Source: Wenzhouxiangellaceae bacterium
GTDB taxonomy: Bacteria; Pseudomonadota; Gammaproteobacteria; Xanthomonadales; Wenzhouxiangellaceae
DNA length: 34,838 bases
Assembly: GCA_018334995.1 (NCBI GenBank)
Contig: JAGXKW010000031.1
Span: 1 to 34,838 of the forward strand
Direction of reading: 5' to 3'
The translations under genes and the position numbers were made by a program. The first letter of the stretch is position 1; the number at the start of each line of letters is the position of its first letter. Below, one piece after another: positions 15,784 through 24,578 of this stretch. Below the pieces are notes generated by a model. The model made no database searches, was not told where the DNA came from, and saw nothing but the letters and a program-made list of their open reading frames with translations.

Positions 15784-17262
15784 TCAGTCGTTTTCGAGCA
15801 GGGCCCTGCAGGCGGGCGTGAGCGGCTTGCCGGCAGCGCTTCTGGGTATATTGTCTACGATGTGCCAGCGGAGCGGTCGTTCGGCAGGCGTGAGTCTTGC
15901 CCGGCTCCAGTCGGCCACGAAGGCCTGCAATTGCCCGGCGTCGGCGCTCGGATCGCGCGGCTGCACGACCGCGCCGATGCGCTGGCCCCAGCGCGCATCC
16001 TCCAGCGCGACCAGCACGATATCGTGGACCTGTGGACATTCGCCAAGTCGCTGCCGAACCGCTTCCAGGTTCACGTTGACGCCGCCCGAAATGATGACTT
16101 CGTCGGCGCGCCCGGCAATCCGAAGATCGCCTTCGGGCACAAACTCGCCGATGTCGCCGGTAGAAAACCAGCCCTCGGCGTCAGGGCCGTGGTCGGGCTC
16201 GCCGGCGCTTCCGAGATAGCCGGAAAAGAGCATCGGACCACGGACCTGGAGGATCCCGGACGATGCGGTCCGGACTTCGACGCCCGAAAGAGGGCGTCCG
16301 ACAGTGCCGGGGTGCTCGGCGAAGTCGATTCGCGCCGCCTCGTCGGGGGCCATCGTGGCCAGTTGCGAACAGGCCTCGGTCATGCCCCAGGTGGGGAGCA
16401 CCGGCCAGCCCAGGTTTCGCGCGTGCCGCAACAGCCAGGGCGCGGCCGGTGCGCCGCCGATCAGCAGGGCGCGCAGCTTCGAACTCGCCGGACCGGCTTG
16501 CCGGTCCAGGATCCGCTGCAGCATCGCCGGCACCATGGACGCCAGGGTGACCGGATTTTCGGCAAGATCGTCGAGCACCGCGGCTGGTTCGAAGCGTGGG
16601 TGCAGATGGACCGCGCTGCCGCAGATCACGCTGCGGATCAGGATCGCGAGTCCGCCGATATGTTCAAGCGGCAGGCACAGCAGCCACTGGTCCGCGCCGG
16701 TCATGCCGATGCGCCGGGCGATTGCCAGCGTGCTTGTCCGGTGGTTATCCAGCGTAAGCGGCACGGCTTTTGGCGCCGAACTGCTGCCCGAGGTGAGCAT
16801 GATGGTGGCGCAGCGCGCGGGCGCGTAGGCGGCCGGCGCCAGCGCTTCGACGTGCTGCGCCGGCGGCTGGTCGGCATCGATGAACGGGCACGCGTGTCCG
16901 TTTTCGCCCCGGCTTTCATCCTTGCTGGCGCCAATTCGAAGCGCGTCGGCCTCCGGCATGATCGATGCCGCGGGGCGCAGCTGTTTGATCAGGAGACGCA
17001 TTCGCCCGGGCGGAAGCTTCGGTTCCACGGGCACCGCGGCAGCGCCCAGCCAGATGATCGCGTGCAGCCAGATTGCCGACTGCAGGTCCGTATGCACCTG
17101 CACAACCACTCGATTGCCCGGCCGCACGCCATGCGCGGCCAGGATTGCGGCGCGTCGCGCGGCCTGTTCGGCCAGATTCGCGTAGGTCAGCCGGCTCCGG
17201 CCCTCGATCAGCGCAATGGCTTCGGGATGTTCCTGCGCCTGCTGTGCCAACCACGCCGTCAT
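15784..17262 (-). CDS. menE: o-Succinylbenzoate-CoA ligase MenE
   Basis: MenE activates o-succinylbenzoate to its CoA thioester, ahead of ring closure by MenB. The product is 492 residues of the adenylate-forming family: MLTSGSSSAPKAVPLT is the phosphate loop, TWGMTEACSQ the A5 motif, STGDIGEFV and GRADEVIISGGVNVN the hinge region, and PRSAAGKPL near the C-terminus holds the catalytic Lys. The ATG at 17262 is chosen because it overlaps the menC stop by 4 bp (ATGA) and starts just before the first conserved helix. Context between menC and ubiE settles the assignment among acyl-CoA ligases. Confidence 0.92.
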   Translation of the reverse strand: MTAWLAQQAQEHPEAIALIEGRSRLTYANLAEQAARRAAILAAHGVRPGNRVVVQVHTDLQSAIWLHAIIWLGAAAVPVEPKLPPGRMRLLIKQLRPAASIMPEADALRIGASKDESRGENGHACPFIDADQPPAQHVEALAPAAYAPARCATIMLTSGSSSAPKAVPLTLDNHRTSTLAIARRIGMTGADQWLLCLPLEHIGGLAILIRSVICGSAVHLHPRFEPAAVLDDLAENPVTLASMVPAMLQRILDRQAGPASSKLRALLIGGAPAAPWLLRHARNLGWPVLPTWGMTEACSQLATMAPDEAARIDFAEHPGTVGRPLSGVEVRTASSGILQVRGPMLFSGYLGSAGEPDHGPDAEGWFSTGDIGEFVPEGDLRIAGRADEVIISGGVNVNLEAVRQRLGECPQVHDIVLVALEDARWGQRIGAVVQPRDPSADAGQLQAFVADWSRARLTPAERPLRWHIVDNIPRSAAGKPLTPACRALLEND

Positions 17263-18377
17263 GCGTTGTTCGGCCAGGCCGGTTCGAAGCCGATGCCGGG
17301 CGCGCTGCCCGGATGCAGTCGGGCCGCTTCGATGAAGTCGGGTTGCGGGGCGACGTCTTCGCTGAACCATTGTCCCGTGGCAAGGCCGTGCGGTCCCTCG
17401 AGTTCCGGCCATGCGGTCGCCAGGTGGGCGATGGCACGCCGGCCCACGGCCGATTCCATCAGGTTGCTGATGACAACCTCGATGCCGTGCCGGCGGGCCG
17501 TCTCGAAAAGCTTGCCGGCCGGCAGCAGGCCGCCGACCACCGAGGGCTTGACCACGATTGCGCCGAGTGTGCGCGAGCGGAGCAGCGTTCGAATGCGCTT
17601 GCGGTCGGCACAGCTTTCGTCGGCGGCGATCAACGGTCCGCGGCCATCGTGGCGGGCCAGCAGTCGGGACAGCCGATCGTCGGCCACCGGCTGCTCGATC
17701 ATCTCGATCCGATCGGACGGAAGCGAGGCCAGCATGCAGCGCGCCTGGTCGATGGACCAGGCGCCATTGGCATCCAGCCGCAGCGTCAAGTCGGGGCAGG
17801 CGGCCATGATGCTGCGTATGCGCGCCAGGTCGCTCTCGGGGTCGGTCACGCCGACCTTGAGCTTGGCGTGGCTATGGCCCGCCGCCTGGGCGGCTTGCAG
17901 GGCCGGGATGCAGAGCGCGGCTGGTTCGGCACCGATGGTGAACTGAACCGCGACGGAAGCTGCCCGGCGCGTGTTGCGGAAGCCCGCGAGCGCCTGGCCC
18001 AGGGACACTCCGGCCAGGCGAGTCAGCGCGTCGAGCAGCGCCGTTTCGATGCCGAAGCGAAGCACGGGCGAATCGTCCAGGTCGGGGATCCCGTGATCGA
18101 GCGCGTCGATGCCGTTCAGCGTCAGCGGACATTCGATCCGGGTCACGGCCACGCGGATTCCGGGCACGGTTTCCCGGGTCCAGCCGGGCAGCGGCGAAGC
18201 TTCGCCGAATCCGCGCTGCCGACGGCCGCGGTGTCGGATCGTGACCTGCACCAGCGCGATCTCGCGGAATTCGAAGTTGCCGACGGCCGTTGCCAGCGGG
18301 GCGGCCAGGCGCAGCCGGCGCGTGTCCAGCCGAATGGATTCCAGGGTGAATGCCTGCCGGTTCAGCGCCGCGTTCAT
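17259..18377 (-). CDS. menC: o-Succinylbenzoate synthase MenC
   Basis: An enolase-superfamily enzyme that dehydrates SHCHC to o-succinylbenzoate. The product is 372 residues, near the usual range. Motifs: FGEASPLPGW in the capping domain, the catalytic KLKVG, metal ligands in LRLDANGAW, IEQPV and ADES, and the second catalytic lysine in VVKPSVVGG. Overlaps of 4 bp with both menD (upstream) and menE (downstream) show tight coupling; the ATG at 18377 is set by the menD overlap. Confidence 0.92.
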   Translation of the reverse strand: MNAALNRQAFTLESIRLDTRRLRLAAPLATAVGNFEFREIALVQVTIRHRGRRQRGFGEASPLPGWTRETVPGIRVAVTRIECPLTLNGIDALDHGIPDLDDSPVLRFGIETALLDALTRLAGVSLGQALAGFRNTRRAASVAVQFTIGAEPAALCIPALQAAQAAGHSHAKLKVGVTDPESDLARIRSIMAACPDLTLRLDANGAWSIDQARCMLASLPSDRIEMIEQPVADDRLSRLLARHDGRGPLIAADESCADRKRIRTLLRSRTLGAIVVKPSVVGGLLPAGKLFETARRHGIEVVISNLMESAVGRRAIAHLATAWPELEGPHGLATGQWFSEDVAPQPDFIEAARLHPGSAPGIGFEPAWPNNA

Positions 18378-20263
18378 GCCTGCGGGAAATACGGGCTGTC
18401 GGATCCTTGCAGGGCCTGTTCCACTCGTTGTGCGATCCGGTCGAACAGCTGGCCGCGCAGGCGGTGGTCGATTCGGCGGTCGGTGGGGAACCGGATCACG
18501 TGCAGACCGCGATTGGCCAGCGACGCGGAAATCTGCTCGCTGAACTGCCGCCAGTCGGCAGGTTCCAGCAGTTCGATGCCGCGGGGAATGATTTCCCGTA
18601 TCGGCGTGCTTTCCGAGGTCGCGAAGTGTCGCTCGTGAACCTCGCCGTATCCGGCGCTCGGCAGGTACTCGAATATCTCGCCGCCATGGTTGTCGACCAC
18701 AAGGACCGTGAGATCGAGATTCAATTCCCGGGCAAGAAGCAACGCGGTCGCGTCGTGGCGCAGCGCGACGTCGCCGATCACGAGGAGCGTCGGCTGCGGG
18801 GCACGGCCATTGCGTTTGCGTCGTCCCGCGGCGATGCCGGCGCCGGTGGAAACCACGCCGTCGATGCCGTTCAGTCCGCGGTTGAAGTACACATCCAGAT
18901 CCCGGTCGTGGGCGCACATGAACGCGTCGAGATGGCGTACCAGCATGCTGCTGGAATAGTACAGGCCGCAGCCGTCGGGCAGCAGCGCACCGAGCGCATG
19001 CCACATGCCGGGGGCTGAAAACGTTTGCGAACCGTCGAGACAGCGGTCGAGTTCGCACCGGGCCAACGCGTCGGCGCGCTGGTGCGCGTGCAGCCATGCG
19101 CGACGCTCGGTATTCGGCGTAGCGATCCGCCTTGCGGTTTCGTCGAACAGGGCACCCGGCTCGACGGCCAGCTGCAAGGACAGGTTATGGTCGGGGTCGA
19201 CGAGCTTCGAATGAGGTCCGACGGCAATCTGGAATGCCTGCTCGGCATTTTTCAGCAGCGCCTGCGTGGCCCAGGACAGCGGGGCGCTGCCGGTGCGCAC
19301 GATCAGGTCGGGCCGGCCGCAAAGGTCGTGGAAGCGGCTGCCGGCGACCAGGTCGCCGGCGCCGATCACGTTCGCGCCGCGGGCGTTCCAGTGCCTCAGT
19401 CCCGAGCCTGGCTCGGCCAATATCGGGATGCCGGCATGTTCGGCCAGCGCACGCAGGGCCTGACGATAATCCGGGCCATCCGGGTCGGTGCCGGCGAAGA
19501 TCAACGGCCGCTTGGCACGATCCAGCGCTCCGACGAGCTGTTCGAGGGCCGGTTCGTCGGGGGGGCTGAGCGCCGCGTGAATCCGGATCCATGGCATGCT
19601 GTCTGCGCGACCGTCGATGGCCGATCCGGCTTCGTCCAATGCCGATCGTGGCACGTGAGCGGGACTGTCGGGACCCACCGCGACGGGTTCCAGCGGCTTG
19701 CTGAACGGCAAGTCGAGGTGAACCGGACCCGGTTGCGGAAATTGCGTCCGATGTATTGCGCGGCATGCAAGCGAGCGCAGATAGGCGAGCTTGTGTGCGG
19801 TCGCTTCGGGTTGTGCAACCCGGTGAAACCAGCGCACGTGTTCGCCGTACAGCCTCGCCTGTTCCATCACTTGTTGTGCACCGCAGTCATGGTCCTCGGG
19901 CGGCCGGTCGCCGGTCAGCACCAGCAGCGGGACGTCGTCGCCTTCGGCTTCGCAGATGGCCGGGAAATAGTTCGCCGCCGCGGTTCCGGAGGTGCACAGC
20001 AGGGCGACCGGACGCGCCGAGGCGCGCGCCAGCCCCAGCGCGAAGAATCCGGCAGAGCGCTCGTCGACGATCGAATGGTCGACGATCCGGGGATGCGCGG
20101 CGAACTGGAATACCAGCGGCGCCGAGCGCGAGCCCGGCGAGATGCAGACCTCGCGCAGCCCGCAGCGGACGAGTTCGTCGACAAGCACGCGCGCCCACAG
20201 CGTGTTGACGTTCGGCACGAAAGCCTGGGTGTCGTCCAGCCGATTCGAGGGTTCCGATGGCAT
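18374..20263 (-). CDS. menD: SEPHCHC synthase MenD
   Basis: A thiamine-diphosphate enzyme that joins isochorismate and 2-oxoglutarate, the first committed step of menaquinone synthesis. The product is 629 residues, somewhat longer than E. coli MenD (556). Visible: VCISPGSRSAPL (from about 39) and VDERSAGFFALG with the ThDP-activating Glu68, LCTSGTAAANYFPA, LTGDRPPE, and a C-terminal GDVALRHD...DNHGGEIFEYLP as the ThDP/Mg2+ site. The ATG at 20263 is preferred to a TTG two codons earlier (20269). No menH, menF or menA is in the window, so isochorismate synthase, the lyase and the prenyltransferase must lie elsewhere. Confidence 0.93.
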   Translation of the reverse strand: MPSEPSNRLDDTQAFVPNVNTLWARVLVDELVRCGLREVCISPGSRSAPLVFQFAAHPRIVDHSIVDERSAGFFALGLARASARPVALLCTSGTAAANYFPAICEAEGDDVPLLVLTGDRPPEDHDCGAQQVMEQARLYGEHVRWFHRVAQPEATAHKLAYLRSLACRAIHRTQFPQPGPVHLDLPFSKPLEPVAVGPDSPAHVPRSALDEAGSAIDGRADSMPWIRIHAALSPPDEPALEQLVGALDRAKRPLIFAGTDPDGPDYRQALRALAEHAGIPILAEPGSGLRHWNARGANVIGAGDLVAGSRFHDLCGRPDLIVRTGSAPLSWATQALLKNAEQAFQIAVGPHSKLVDPDHNLSLQLAVEPGALFDETARRIATPNTERRAWLHAHQRADALARCELDRCLDGSQTFSAPGMWHALGALLPDGCGLYYSSSMLVRHLDAFMCAHDRDLDVYFNRGLNGIDGVVSTGAGIAAGRRKRNGRAPQPTLLVIGDVALRHDATALLLARELNLDLTVLVVDNHGGEIFEYLPSAGYGEVHERHFATSESTPIREIIPRGIELLEPADWRQFSEQISASLANRGLHVIRFPTDRRIDHRLRGQLFDRIAQRVEQALQGSDSPYFPQA

Positions 20264-20289
20264 TGTCAAACCGTGGTGGGATCGTGTTT

Positions 20290-21180
<891 letters not shown>

Positions 21181-21184
21181 CTGT

Positions 21185-21793
21185 TCAGGTCTCGGCGGCG
21201 GCTTGACGTGAGGCGCTGTCAGTTCGCGCGGCGGAAGCGTCGCCCGTGTCGGAATCGGTCAGGACCCCGGCCATGCGCTCGGCCAGCCGATCGACCTGGG
21301 CCCAGTCGGTGTATTCGATGACGCTTTTTCCGTCGGTGGGGCCGTCGGTCATTTTCATGATCATCTGGATCATCACCCGATCGATGAGCCGATAGCGGGG
21401 ATAGTCCAGCTTCCCGGCGATTATCTCGACATGGTCCGGCTGGAAGGAAAGGCGCTCGAGAAATTTCCGAAGGTACTTGTTTCCGGCCAGGTTGCGCTTT
21501 TCCGGCTTGCGCGCGATCAGGTTGACCGAAAAGAATGCGTTCGGCATGCGTTCGATCGTCGTCCTGTTGTCGTCGAGGAATCGGGCCATGCGGGGATCAT
21601 GCCTGCCGTAGCGAACGCAGGCGCCGGCGATCAGGCAGTCGTAATCGGCAAGATCGAACTCTGCCGCCTGATCGATGCCGGCGAGGGTGGCCTCGATGGA
21701 ATTGCTGGCCAGCGTGGCTTGGAGACGCTCGGCAATCCTGCGCGTCTGTCCGTCGGTAGTGGCGAAAACGATCAGTGTGTGCGGCATGCCCAT
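21185..21793 (-). CDS. hemG: Menaquinone-dependent protoporphyrinogen IX dehydrogenase HemG
   Basis: A flavodoxin-like membrane-associated enzyme that oxidises protoporphyrinogen IX in haem synthesis and passes electrons to quinones. The product is 202 residues, about 20 longer than E. coli HemG through an Ala/Thr/Ser-rich tail. Motifs: the FMN loop FATTDGQTRRIAERL, GACVRYGRHD, the HemG hallmark FFSVNLIARKPEKRN, and LDYPRYRLIDRVMIQMIMKM with YTDW. First gene of the hemG-menBDCE run, matching its need for menaquinone. Start is 21793; the ATG at 21787 would align better with E. coli and is an equal choice. No clear ribosome site before either. Confidence 0.94.
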   Translation of the reverse strand: MGMPHTLIVFATTDGQTRRIAERLQATLASNSIEATLAGIDQAAEFDLADYDCLIAGACVRYGRHDPRMARFLDDNRTTIERMPNAFFSVNLIARKPEKRNLAGNKYLRKFLERLSFQPDHVEIIAGKLDYPRYRLIDRVMIQMIMKMTDGPTDGKSVIEYTDWAQVDRLAERMAGVLTDSDTGDASAARTDSASRQAAAET

Positions 21794-21915
21794 GGTCGAT
21801 GTACGTCCGAATAAACGATCCAGTGCATGTTACAGGAACCGTTTGGCGCAGGCGTCCATTCAACTGGTGATGGGCGTGCGGAATCCGTGACCAGGCTCGG
21901 GATCGGCCGCTTGTC

Positions 21916-21929
21916 TTGACTTCGGTCAA
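21916..21929 (-). promoter_or_regulatory. FNR/CRP-family-like palindrome upstream of hemG-men operon
   Basis: A 14-bp near-palindrome with TTGAC and GTCAA arms (TTGACTTCGGTCAA on the plus strand) lies 123 bp before the hemG start, in the 205-bp gap that must hold the operon promoter. It differs from the FNR consensus at one symmetric base in each half. No good -10 is seen at the class II spacing, so support is weaker than at hypC. Confidence 0.3.
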
Positions 21930-21961
21930 GGTGCTCTGACCGGGCACGGCTTTTTCATCGT

Positions 21962-21985
21962 CAGTGCATTGTCGATAATGCAGTG
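21962..21985 (-). terminator. Possible hairpin after the rho-lipoprotein transcript
   Basis: Arms of 9 bp with one mismatch (CAGTGCATT at 21962-21970 and AATGCAGTG at 21977-21985) flank a 6-base loop just past the stop of the small lipoprotein gene. No T-run follows on the minus strand, so termination here is only a possibility. Confidence 0.25.
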
Positions 21986-21998
21986 CAGTTGGATATTG

Positions 21999-22484
21999 TT
22001 AACGATCCCGGCCGACGTCAAGCGCATCGAGAATGCTTTCCAGGCGCTTGGTTTTTCGGGCGCAGGTGCGCAGATTTCTTCGAACCGTGTTTTCGAGCTC
22101 CGCGTTCACTTCGTCGCCGCGTGCGCGGGCCGAAGCAATTTCGTTGAGGCTGGCGCAGGCATCGTTCATTTCCGACTCGGCCCGCTCGATAAGGCGACGG
22201 TTTTCATTATCGATGGAAGGCGAATCAAGTGGCGCCATCATAAGCCGTGTCGTGACGCGGTTCTGATGCCGGAACGTCTCTTCGGCGTATTGGCGAAGTT
22301 CTTCGCCGGACATGAAGTCGAGATCCTGACCGTCGCCGCCCCGGGGTACCGGAACACAGCCGCCGATTGCCAGCAGGAGAACGCAGAGGAACGCCGCGGA
22401 TCGGTTTCCCGAGCGCGTCGCGCCTCCGGTCAGGGGCGCGCGCCGGGCGCAATCATCGAGACGATACCTGGCGGTTGCACTCAC
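21999..22484 (-). CDS. Putative small lipoprotein, function unknown
   Basis: Not recognised as a known family. The frame gives 161 residues from a GTG at 22484, with a GAGGA ribosome-like site 4 bases before it, inside the 7-bp gap after rho. A hydrophobic stretch (AAFLCVLLLAI) ends in a lipobox-like LAIGGC with Cys43; the N-region before it is unusually long (about 30 residues), so the true start may be later. The mature part is hydrophilic, probably helical, rich in Glu and Arg, with two more cysteines (in NDACASL and LRTCARK) that could pair in the periplasm. Position implies co-transcription with rho. Confidence 0.5.
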   Translation of the reverse strand: MSATARYRLDDCARRAPLTGGATRSGNRSAAFLCVLLLAIGGCVPVPRGGDGQDLDFMSGEELRQYAEETFRHQNRVTTRLMMAPLDSPSIDNENRRLIERAESEMNDACASLNEIASARARGDEVNAELENTVRRNLRTCARKTKRLESILDALDVGRDR

Positions 22485-22491
22485 TTCATCC

Positions 22492-23748
22492 TCAACGTTT
22501 CATGTAGTTGAAGAATTCTTCGTTGGTCTTGGTCGACTTGAGCTTGTCGAGCATGAACTCGATAGCCTGGCTTTCGTCCATGGGATGCAGGATGCGGCGC
22601 AGGATCCAGATTTTCTGCAGCAACTCGTTGCCGATCATCAGCTCCTCGCGGCGGGTGCCGGAACGATTGATGTCGATTGCCGGAAACACGCGCTTTTCGG
22701 ATATGCGGCGGCTCAGGTGAATCTCCATGTTGCCGGTGCCCTTGAATTCCTCGTAGATGACTTCGTCCATTTTCGAGCCGGTATCGACGAGCGCGGTCGC
22801 GATGATGGTGAGGCTGCCGCCCCCCTCGATCTTGCGCGCGGCGCCGAAGAATCGCTTCGGTCGCTGCAGGGCGTTGGCGTCGACGCCACCGGTCAGCACC
22901 TTGCCCGAAGACGGCACCACCGTGTTGTAGGCGCGCGCCAGACGGGTGATGGAGTCGAGCATGATGACGACGTCGTGCTGCTGTTCGACCAGGCGCTTGG
23001 CGCGTTCGATCACCATGTCGGCGACCTGCACGTGGCGCGTTGCCGGTTCGTCGAATGTCGACGAGATGACTTCGGCATCGACGCTGCGCTGCATTTCGGT
23101 GACTTCTTCCGGACGCTCGTCGATCAGCAGGATGATCATGTGCGCTTCCGGATTGTTGGCCCGAATGGCCGTGGCGACGTGCTGCAGCAACATGGTCTTG
23201 CCGGCCTTGGGCGGCGAGACGATGAGGCCGCGCTGCCCTTTGCCCACCGGCGCGATCAGGTCGATGATGCGCCCGGTAATGTCTTCCGTGGAACCGTTGC
23301 CGCGTTCCAGCATGAACTGTTCGCGCGGAAATTCCGGCGTCAGGTTTTCGAACAGGATCTTGTTCTTGGACGCTTCCGGCTTGTGATAATTGATTTCCTC
23401 GACCTTGAGCAGGGCGAAGTAGCGTTCCGACTCCTTGGGTGGCCGGATCTTGCCCGAGATCATGTCGCCGGTACGCAGGTTGAAGCGTCGAATCTGGCTG
23501 GGGGAAACGTAGATGTCGTCCGGCCCGGCCATGTATGAACCGAGCGACGAGCGCAGGAAGCCGAAGCCGTCCTGGAGAATTTCCAGCACGCCATCGCCGT
23601 AGATCGGCTCTTTCTTGCGTGCGCGCGCCTTGAGAATGGCGAAAATGACATCCTGTTTGCGCGATCGGCCGATGTTCTCGATGCCGAGATCATTGGCCAT
23701 TTCAATAAGGTCCTGGACGGACTTCTTCTTCAAGTCGGTTAGATTCAT
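22492..23748 (-). CDS. rho: Transcription termination factor Rho
   Basis: A hexameric RNA-dependent ATPase helicase that ends transcription at Rho-dependent sites. The product is 418 residues (E. coli 419). The start [18 protein letters not shown] matches the family; a GTG/ATG-extended frame upstream is ignored. Visible: the RNA-binding cold-shock-like fold [17 protein letters not shown], Walker [22 protein letters not shown], the Q-loop/R-loop region with [26 protein letters not shown], and the conserved C-terminus. No insertion as seen in some high-GC Rho proteins. trxA lies upstream on the same strand as in E. coli. Confidence 0.97.
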   Translation of the reverse strand: MNLTDLKKKSVQDLIEMANDLGIENIGRSRKQDVIFAILKARARKKEPIYGDGVLEILQDGFGFLRSSLGSYMAGPDDIYVSPSQIRRFNLRTGDMISGKIRPPKESERYFALLKVEEINYHKPEASKNKILFENLTPEFPREQFMLERGNGSTEDITGRIIDLIAPVGKGQRGLIVSPPKAGKTMLLQHVATAIRANNPEAHMIILLIDERPEEVTEMQRSVDAEVISSTFDEPATRHVQVADMVIERAKRLVEQQHDVVIMLDSITRLARAYNTVVPSSGKVLTGGVDANALQRPKRFFGAARKIEGGGSLTIIATALVDTGSKMDEVIYEEFKGTGNMEIHLSRRISEKRVFPAIDINRSGTRREELMIGNELLQKIWILRRILHPMDESQAIEFMLDKLKSTKTNEEFFNYMKR

Positions 23749-23938
23749 CGAACGATTTGCCTTGAAATACCCGGATTGAACGGAGTGCTGCACACCGCCT
23801 CATGCGCGCAAGTTGACGCGTGCGGCTCGGTAATGCGAGCGGGAAAACATTCCAGTTGGTCCCGAAGATCTAGGGAATCTGATAGTGCTGTAACGGGCGG
23901 TTGCCCGCAAGGGATGTCGCAAGACTACCACCTTCCAG

Positions 23939-23973
23939 GCCTCCCGTCCAGTGTCCCGCGCCGGACGGGAGGC
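23939..23973 (-). promoter_or_regulatory. Perfect 11-bp hairpin in the trxA-rho intergenic leader
   Basis: Arms GCCTCCCGTCC (23939-23949) and GGACGGGAGGC (23963-23973) are exact complements around a 13-base loop, in the 269-bp gap between trxA and rho. No T-run follows on either strand. It could be an attenuator or processing site of the rho leader (rho is autoregulated in E. coli through its leader) or the 3' end of the trxA transcript. A smaller 5-bp hairpin (CGGGC/GCCCG) lies at 23894-23907. No gene is seen in the gap. Confidence 0.5.
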
Positions 23974-24017
23974 TCTTCGATGTCGGCGGCGCCGACGCGC
24001 CCGGGCCCGGCCCGGAT

Positions 24018-24344
24018 CTAGATATGTTCCTCGATGAATTCCTTCAAGACTCCCTTGGTGACGGCGCCGACTTTCATGCCCTGGACCTTGCCGTCGTTGA
24101 ACACCATCAGGGTCGGGATGCCGCGAATCTTGAACTGGCTGGTAATCTGCTGATTCTCGTCGATGTTGACCTTGGCGATCTTGATCTTGCCGCCGTACTC
24201 GTCGGCGAGTTCGTGCAGCAGCGGGTCGATCATCTTGCACGGGCCGCACCACTCGGCCCAGTAATCGACCAGTACCGGGTGGCCGGCATTGATGACTTCC
24301 TGCTCGAAAGATGCGTCGGATACGTGCGTGATTTTGTCGGACAC
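24018..24344 (-). CDS. trxA: Thioredoxin 1
   Basis: A small cytoplasmic disulfide reductant. The product is 108 residues (E. coli 108) with active site WCGPCK (Cys33/Cys36), the cis-proline motif GIPTLMVF and the conserved KVNIDEN. The start is a GTG at 24344, decided by the strong AAGGAG site 9 bases upstream and by family length; the same frame stays open far upstream but that part is antisense to rhlB. Divergent from rhlB and upstream of rho, as in enteric bacteria apart from the orientation of rhlB. Confidence 0.96.
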   Translation of the reverse strand: MSDKITHVSDASFEQEVINAGHPVLVDYWAEWCGPCKMIDPLLHELADEYGGKIKIAKVNIDENQQITSQFKIRGIPTLMVFNDGKVQGMKVGAVTKGVLKEFIEEHI

Positions 24345-24424
24345 GATGGATATCTCCTTGGGAACTGCGGATTTGGGGGAATACGGACCGGGGCCCGGCG
24401 AACAGGCTTGCGCTTCCTCAAGAA

Positions 24425-24433
24425 TGCTAGAAT
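24425..24433 (+). promoter_or_regulatory. Candidate extended -10 promoter for rhlB
   Basis: TGCTAGAAT fits an extended -10 (TGn then TAGAAT) in the 234-bp gap between trxA and rhlB. No strong -35 lies at 17 bases. A start near 24440 would give a leader of about 140 bases. The trxA promoter must face the other way in the same gap; I could not pick it out. Confidence 0.35.
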
Positions 24434-24536
24434 ACTGCAAAAAGCAGGCCGTCTGGCAGCGGCGCCGTGTCCGGCAGATTCGGGCGGTTCGCTGTCGTTT
24501 CAACCCGATTGCCTTCGAAGTTCCCGGCACGGCCCC

Positions 24537-24565
24537 GGCCAGGGCCGGCGTTGGCCCCATTTTTT
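24537..24565 (+). terminator. Possible attenuator in the rhlB leader
   Basis: A short GGCCA/TGGCC stem (24537-24541 and 24552-24556), in a GC-rich run with alternative pairings, is followed by six T bases at 24560-24565, shortly before the GTG start of rhlB. It resembles a weak intrinsic terminator placed as an attenuator. Confidence 0.3.
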
Positions 24566-24578
24566 CAGGTTTCACTGC

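Noticed and set aside
15751-17946. Plus-strand open frame of 731 codons
   Set aside because: It is antisense to menE, part of menC and the start of ubiE; the high-GC codon pattern of those genes keeps this frame open. No domain or ribosome site.
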